In this document: piece by piece, positions 61,205 to 64,000 of the stretch
How positions within the stretch are numbered: the first letter of the stretch is position 1
How the letters are laid out: each line of letters begins with the position of its first letter
Assembly (NCBI RefSeq): GCF_040958095.1
Contig: NC_091165.1
Location: 30,554,445-30,618,444 of the forward strand
DNA: 64,000 nucleotides
Direction of reading: 5' to 3'
Source of the DNA: Procambarus clarkii
Taxonomy: Eukaryota; Arthropoda; Malacostraca; Decapoda; Cambaridae
The notes under the pieces: generated by a model
What the model was told of the DNA's origin: nothing
Seen by the model: the letters and a program-made list of their open reading frames with translations, nothing else
Databases searched by the model: none
Program-made: the position numbers and the translations under genes

Positions 61205-61927
61205 TTCACAAAGTTTGCACACATTGACCACATCCCGGAAGAGTTCATAAGGAAGCATGTGCGCCTTCACGGTCGCGTGAGGAGCGTGGATGTGTCCCCA
61301 CCGGCAGCCGCGCCCACACTGGCACTCCCTCAGCCTGACGCAGGCGCCGCCCCGCGCACGTCTCCCGCGCACACAGAAAATGTCTCCATATCTCCCGCAC
61401 CAGGTAATGACGCAACCTGTCCTCTTAAAAAGAACGTCGCTTTTGGCCGTTTGCCCGTATGGCCGAATTTGGACGTAATTTGAAATTGAAAAAAATATGA
61501 AAATAAATTTGGGATTTTTTTTTTCAACAACAGTAAGTTAAGGGTCCTCTGATAGGTTAGGTGGGCAGGAAATTCTCATAAAGTTTCAAAACGTTAATTT
61601 AAAGTGTCCTCTTATAACCTCTGCGCGTACGCCGGACGACTCAAATAGAAAACGGAACAGAACGTCACTTTTGTGAGTGGATTTCATTTCAAATTACGTC
61701 CAAATTTGGCCATAGCGCGCATACGAGCCAAAAGTGACGTTCTTTTTAAGAGGACGGGTTGAATGACGCGCCTAACATGAGAGAAAACGTGGATGTGCGA
61801 GGTGCGAGGGGGGACTACCCAGGACGCCAGGAAGGGGCCCAGGAGACGCTCCGGAGGGAAGACTGCGCCCATACTGATGGTACCAGTGAGCACTCTGAAC
61901 AACACCTGCGTCCATTGTTTCTTCAGG
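61205..61927 (+). CDS. Probable exon of a C3orf33-like host gene, interrupted by a MITE
   Basis: Preceded by a good 3' splice site (TTGTAATTTTTTGCAG). Translation from 61205 gives FTKFAHIDHIPEEFIRKHVR then LHGRVRSVD. From memory of the family, this matches the conserved IP-EFIR-V-L-GR-R block of animal C3orf33 proteins, a poorly characterised family with an SNase-like fold and an N-terminal membrane segment. A Pro/Ala/Ser-rich stretch follows. The 349-bp MITE at 61413-61761 interrupts the exon and brings in a stop (61481-61483). Beyond it the same frame resumes (NDAPNMRENVDVRGARGDYP) up to LRPLFLQ at 61927, where CAG/GTACAG could be a donor. Alternatively CAG/GTAATG at 61403/61404 is the true exon end. 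Confidence 0.6.
61413..61761. mobile_element. MITE inserted in the exon, 7-bp target duplication
   Basis: Ends CAACCTGTCCTCTTAAAAAG and inverse CTTTTTAAGAGGACGGGTTG (about 26-bp inverted repeats, continuing AACGTC/GACGTT). AATGACG flanks it at 61406-61412 and 61762-61768. The interior contains further inverted segments (ACGTCGCTTTTGGCCG against CCAAAAGTGACGT, and TTTGAAATTGAAA-type arms). The ends and duplication length match the MITE at 25549-25919. Confidence 0.88.
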
Positions 61928-62062
61928 TACAGCACTCGGAGATTTGTTGCTCAATAAACTACTGTCATGTGTATAGACCTTTCAGCCTTCTCCGCTCTGT
62001 ATGTGAATTATCTTCTTTATTATTGGTAAAGGCTGTATAACCGATGGTTTGTGTGGGGGCAG

Positions 62063-62140
62063 GTGGAGCACAGGCCGGTCATCGCTCTCTGGAGGAACAA
62101 GGGCGACCACCTGCTGCCTCTCCAGCTGGCGGCTGTCCAG
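62063..62140 (+). CDS. Probable exon of the C3orf33-like host gene
   Basis: 78 bp bounded by GTTTGTGTGGGGGCAG and CCAG/GTAATG. The frame gives VEHRPVIALWRNKGDHLLPL then QLAAVQ. EH-P and the following hydrophobic LPLQLA-V pattern fit the next conserved block of C3orf33-like proteins. Phase 0 at both ends joins in frame to LRPLFLQ of 61927, but not to an exon ending at 61403. This supports 61205-61927 as one exon, or as two exons split by the MITE. GC-rich coding-like codon use contrasts with the AT-rich flanks. Downstream exons are outside the window or beyond the LINE. Confidence 0.6.
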
Positions 62141-62164
62141 GTAATGTCACGCTTTCCTTCAGTA

Positions 62165-62335
62165 TAGACTTTCTATTAGTATATTTATTTATTTATTTAT
62201 TTATTTATTTATTTTTTTATTTATATACAAGAAGGTACATTGGGTTTGTGAGAATACATAGCATAGTACAGTATTTACACTCTTGTAAAGCCACTAGTAC
62301 GCGCAGCGTTTCGGGCAGGTCCTTAATCTAACAGA
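62165..62335 (-). mobile_element. SINE 3' fragment with (TTTA)n tail
   Basis: (TTTA)n run at 62182-62220, then GTAAAGCCACTAGTACGCGC and AGCGTTTCGGGCAGGTCCTT, as in the SINE at 5040-5335. It has an extra segment (GGTACATTGGGTTTGTGAGA) absent from the other copies. No tRNA head. Confidence 0.7.
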
Positions 62336-64000
62336 TAATTTTAAGTAGGTGAATTCTAGCAGAATTAATAAAATGATAACAGATACATTGCAAGAAAAAA
62401 AAGAGATGAGAGAGCTTAGTAAGTATATTAAAGCACATTGGTATATTAAAGCTCTGATCACATTGACAGCTTGATTGGTAATTTAAACAAGATTAATAGA
62501 CACCATACAGCAGATTGACAGCACATATAAGACAGCAATGATCACAATGGTAAAGATGTTCAGATTGGGAGATTGGGTAGCAATAGTTACAGTGCAATTT
62601 TAAAGCAAAAGGTAAAAAACTATGAAGATGAAATTAGGTACTTTTTAGTATTTTTTTTGAATGACACAAAAGTTGGACAGATTTTCAATTCACTAGGGAG
62701 TGAGTTCCATAGACTGGGTCCCTTTATTTGCATAGAGTGTTTACACAGATTAAGTTTGACTCTGGGAATATCAAAGAGATATTTATTTCTGGTGTGGTGA
62801 TAATTGGTCTTATTACATCTGTCCTGGGAGAGTTTCAGAGCAGGATTTGCATTTAAGAACAGGGTTTTGTAAATGTAGTTGGCACAAGAGAATTTGTGGA
62901 GTGAGATTATGTTAAGCATGTTTAGGGAGTTAAACAAGGGGGCTGAGTGTTGTCTGAAAGCAGAATTTGTTATTATTCTGATAGCAGATTTTTGCTGGGT
63001 GATGATGGACTTGAGGTGGTTTGCAGTGGTTGAACCCCATGCACAGATACCATAATTAAGATAGGGATAGATTAGTGCATAATGTAGAAAGATGAGAGCA
63101 GAGTTAGGTACATAATATCTGATTTTGGAGAGTATACCAACTGTTTTAGAGACTTTCTTAGTTATGTGTTGTATGTGGGTACTGAAGTTGAGTCTCTTGT
63201 CTAGGAATAGGCCGAGAATCTTTCCATCATTTTTATTGCTAATGTTTACATTGTCTATCTGAAGCTGAATTGCATTTGTAGATTTGCTTCCAAATAAGAT
63301 ATAGTAGGTCTTTTCTATGTTAAGTGTTAGTTTGTTGGTTGACATCCATAAGTGGACTTTTTTTAGTTCATTATTAACAGCATTATTTAGTATATGTGGG
63401 TTGGGGTTAGAGTAGATGAGGGTAGTATCATCAGCAAACAAAATAGGTTTCAGAATGTTAGAGACATTAGGCAGATCATTGATGTATATAAGAAATAGGA
63501 GAGGTCCCAAAATGCTGCCCTGTGGCACTCCAACGGTTATTGGTAGAGTGGGAGAGGTTATATTATTGATGGCTACACATTGGTGTCTATCACTAAGATA
63601 GGATTGGATATAGTCCAGTGTATGGCCTCGAATTCCATAATGATGGAGCTTACGTAAGAGGTAATTGTGATTAACAGTATCAAAGGCCTTTCTCAGATCA
63701 ATGAAGAGTCCAATCGGAAACTCATTTTTGTCAAGGGCTGAGTAAATTATATCAAGGAGACTAATGATTGCATCGTTGGTACTCTTTTGGGAGCGGAAGC
63801 CAAACTGACAGGGGCTAAGAATGTCAAATTTTACGAGATAGGAATAGAGCTGTTTGTAGATAATTTTTTTCAAATATTTTTGATAGTATGGGTAGGTTTG
63901 ATATTGGTCTATAATTGTTTATGTCTGCCGGGTTACCTCCTTTATGAACTGGCGTTACTCTTGCTTTTTTAAGGATATCAGGGAAGGTATGACACTCAAG
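62336..64000 (-). pseudogene. LINE reverse transcriptase, best copy, running off the window
   Basis: The minus-strand frame 63873-62620 is open for 417 codons: LFIDLRKAFDTVNHNYLLRK (motif A), VGVPQGSILGPLLFLIYIND (motif B), KPILFADDTTLIY (motif C), NIEKTYYILFGSKSTNAIQL, KGPSLWNSLPSELK near the end. Upstream to 64000 the sequence still encodes RT fingers (VTPVHKGG, NNYRPISNLPILSK) in another frame, because an extra A in an A-run near 63870 shifts it. About 280 bp of 3' UTR lie at 62336-62619. The type is CR1/Jockey-like, without RNase H. Source family of the fragments at 1-214, 7341-8636 and 20292-21590. It probably sits in an intron of the C3orf33-like gene. Confidence 0.88.

Overview
This is a eukaryotic window with almost no host coding sequence. 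It is dominated by nested retroelements, fold-back DNA elements, microsatellites and very long satellite arrays. The mix of elements points to an arthropod with a large repeat-rich genome: gag with a CHCC-type knuckle, R2-like and RT/RNase H LINEs, tRNA-headed SINEs and abundant (AC)n. From familiarity with the repeat families I would guess a decapod crustacean, possibly a crayfish. This is inference, because the window carries no rRNA or mitochondrial marker.

Layout. 1-7340: old LINE, SINE and fold-back fragments in AT-rich DNA. 7341-30611: a tandem duplication of a unit of about 13 kb. Unit 1 is 7341-20291 and unit 2 is 20292-30611. Unit 2 has lost about 3.0 kb and gained a 371-bp MITE. Each unit holds, in order, a LINE RT fragment with a SINE inside it, a defective Ty3/gypsy-type LTR element, a second LINE piece (RT with or without RNase H), and a decayed R2-like element that ends in a tRNA-derived SINE. 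30612-35290: SINE, scrambled LINE pieces, a 140-bp palindrome, a dispersed AT-rich repeat and a 47-bp minisatellite. 35403-39188: a 24-bp minisatellite open on both strands. 39945-44185: two 5'-truncated LINEs embedded in (AC)n. 44186-58018: a 13.8-kb satellite of a 12-bp unit with almost no G on the + strand. 58104-59905: 47-bp and 37-bp minisatellites. 60603-64000: a LINE 3' end, then two probable exons of a host gene resembling the conserved animal C3orf33 family (61205-61927 and 62063-62140, + strand), then another LINE RT running off the window.

Most notable points. (i) In the LTR element, a non-LTR ORF1 (gag-like, three zinc knuckles) lies inside both LTRs at the same site, flanked by GTTATTACTCG and just downstream of the LTR TATA box. 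(ii) A 349-bp MITE with a 7-bp target duplication has inserted into the host exon, and its right terminal repeat could act as a 3' splice site that restores the frame. (iii) A second MITE with the same kind of ends and a 7-bp duplication can be dated against an empty site in the duplicated unit. (iv) A tRNA-derived SINE shares its 3' tail with a LINE whose copies sit in (AC)n tracts, and the giant satellite starts at such a tract.

No gene here works as a pathway. The transposon genes are nearly all broken, and the host gene is represented by two exons only. Comparisons were made by eye, so repeat boundaries are approximate unless a target duplication or exact junction is stated.
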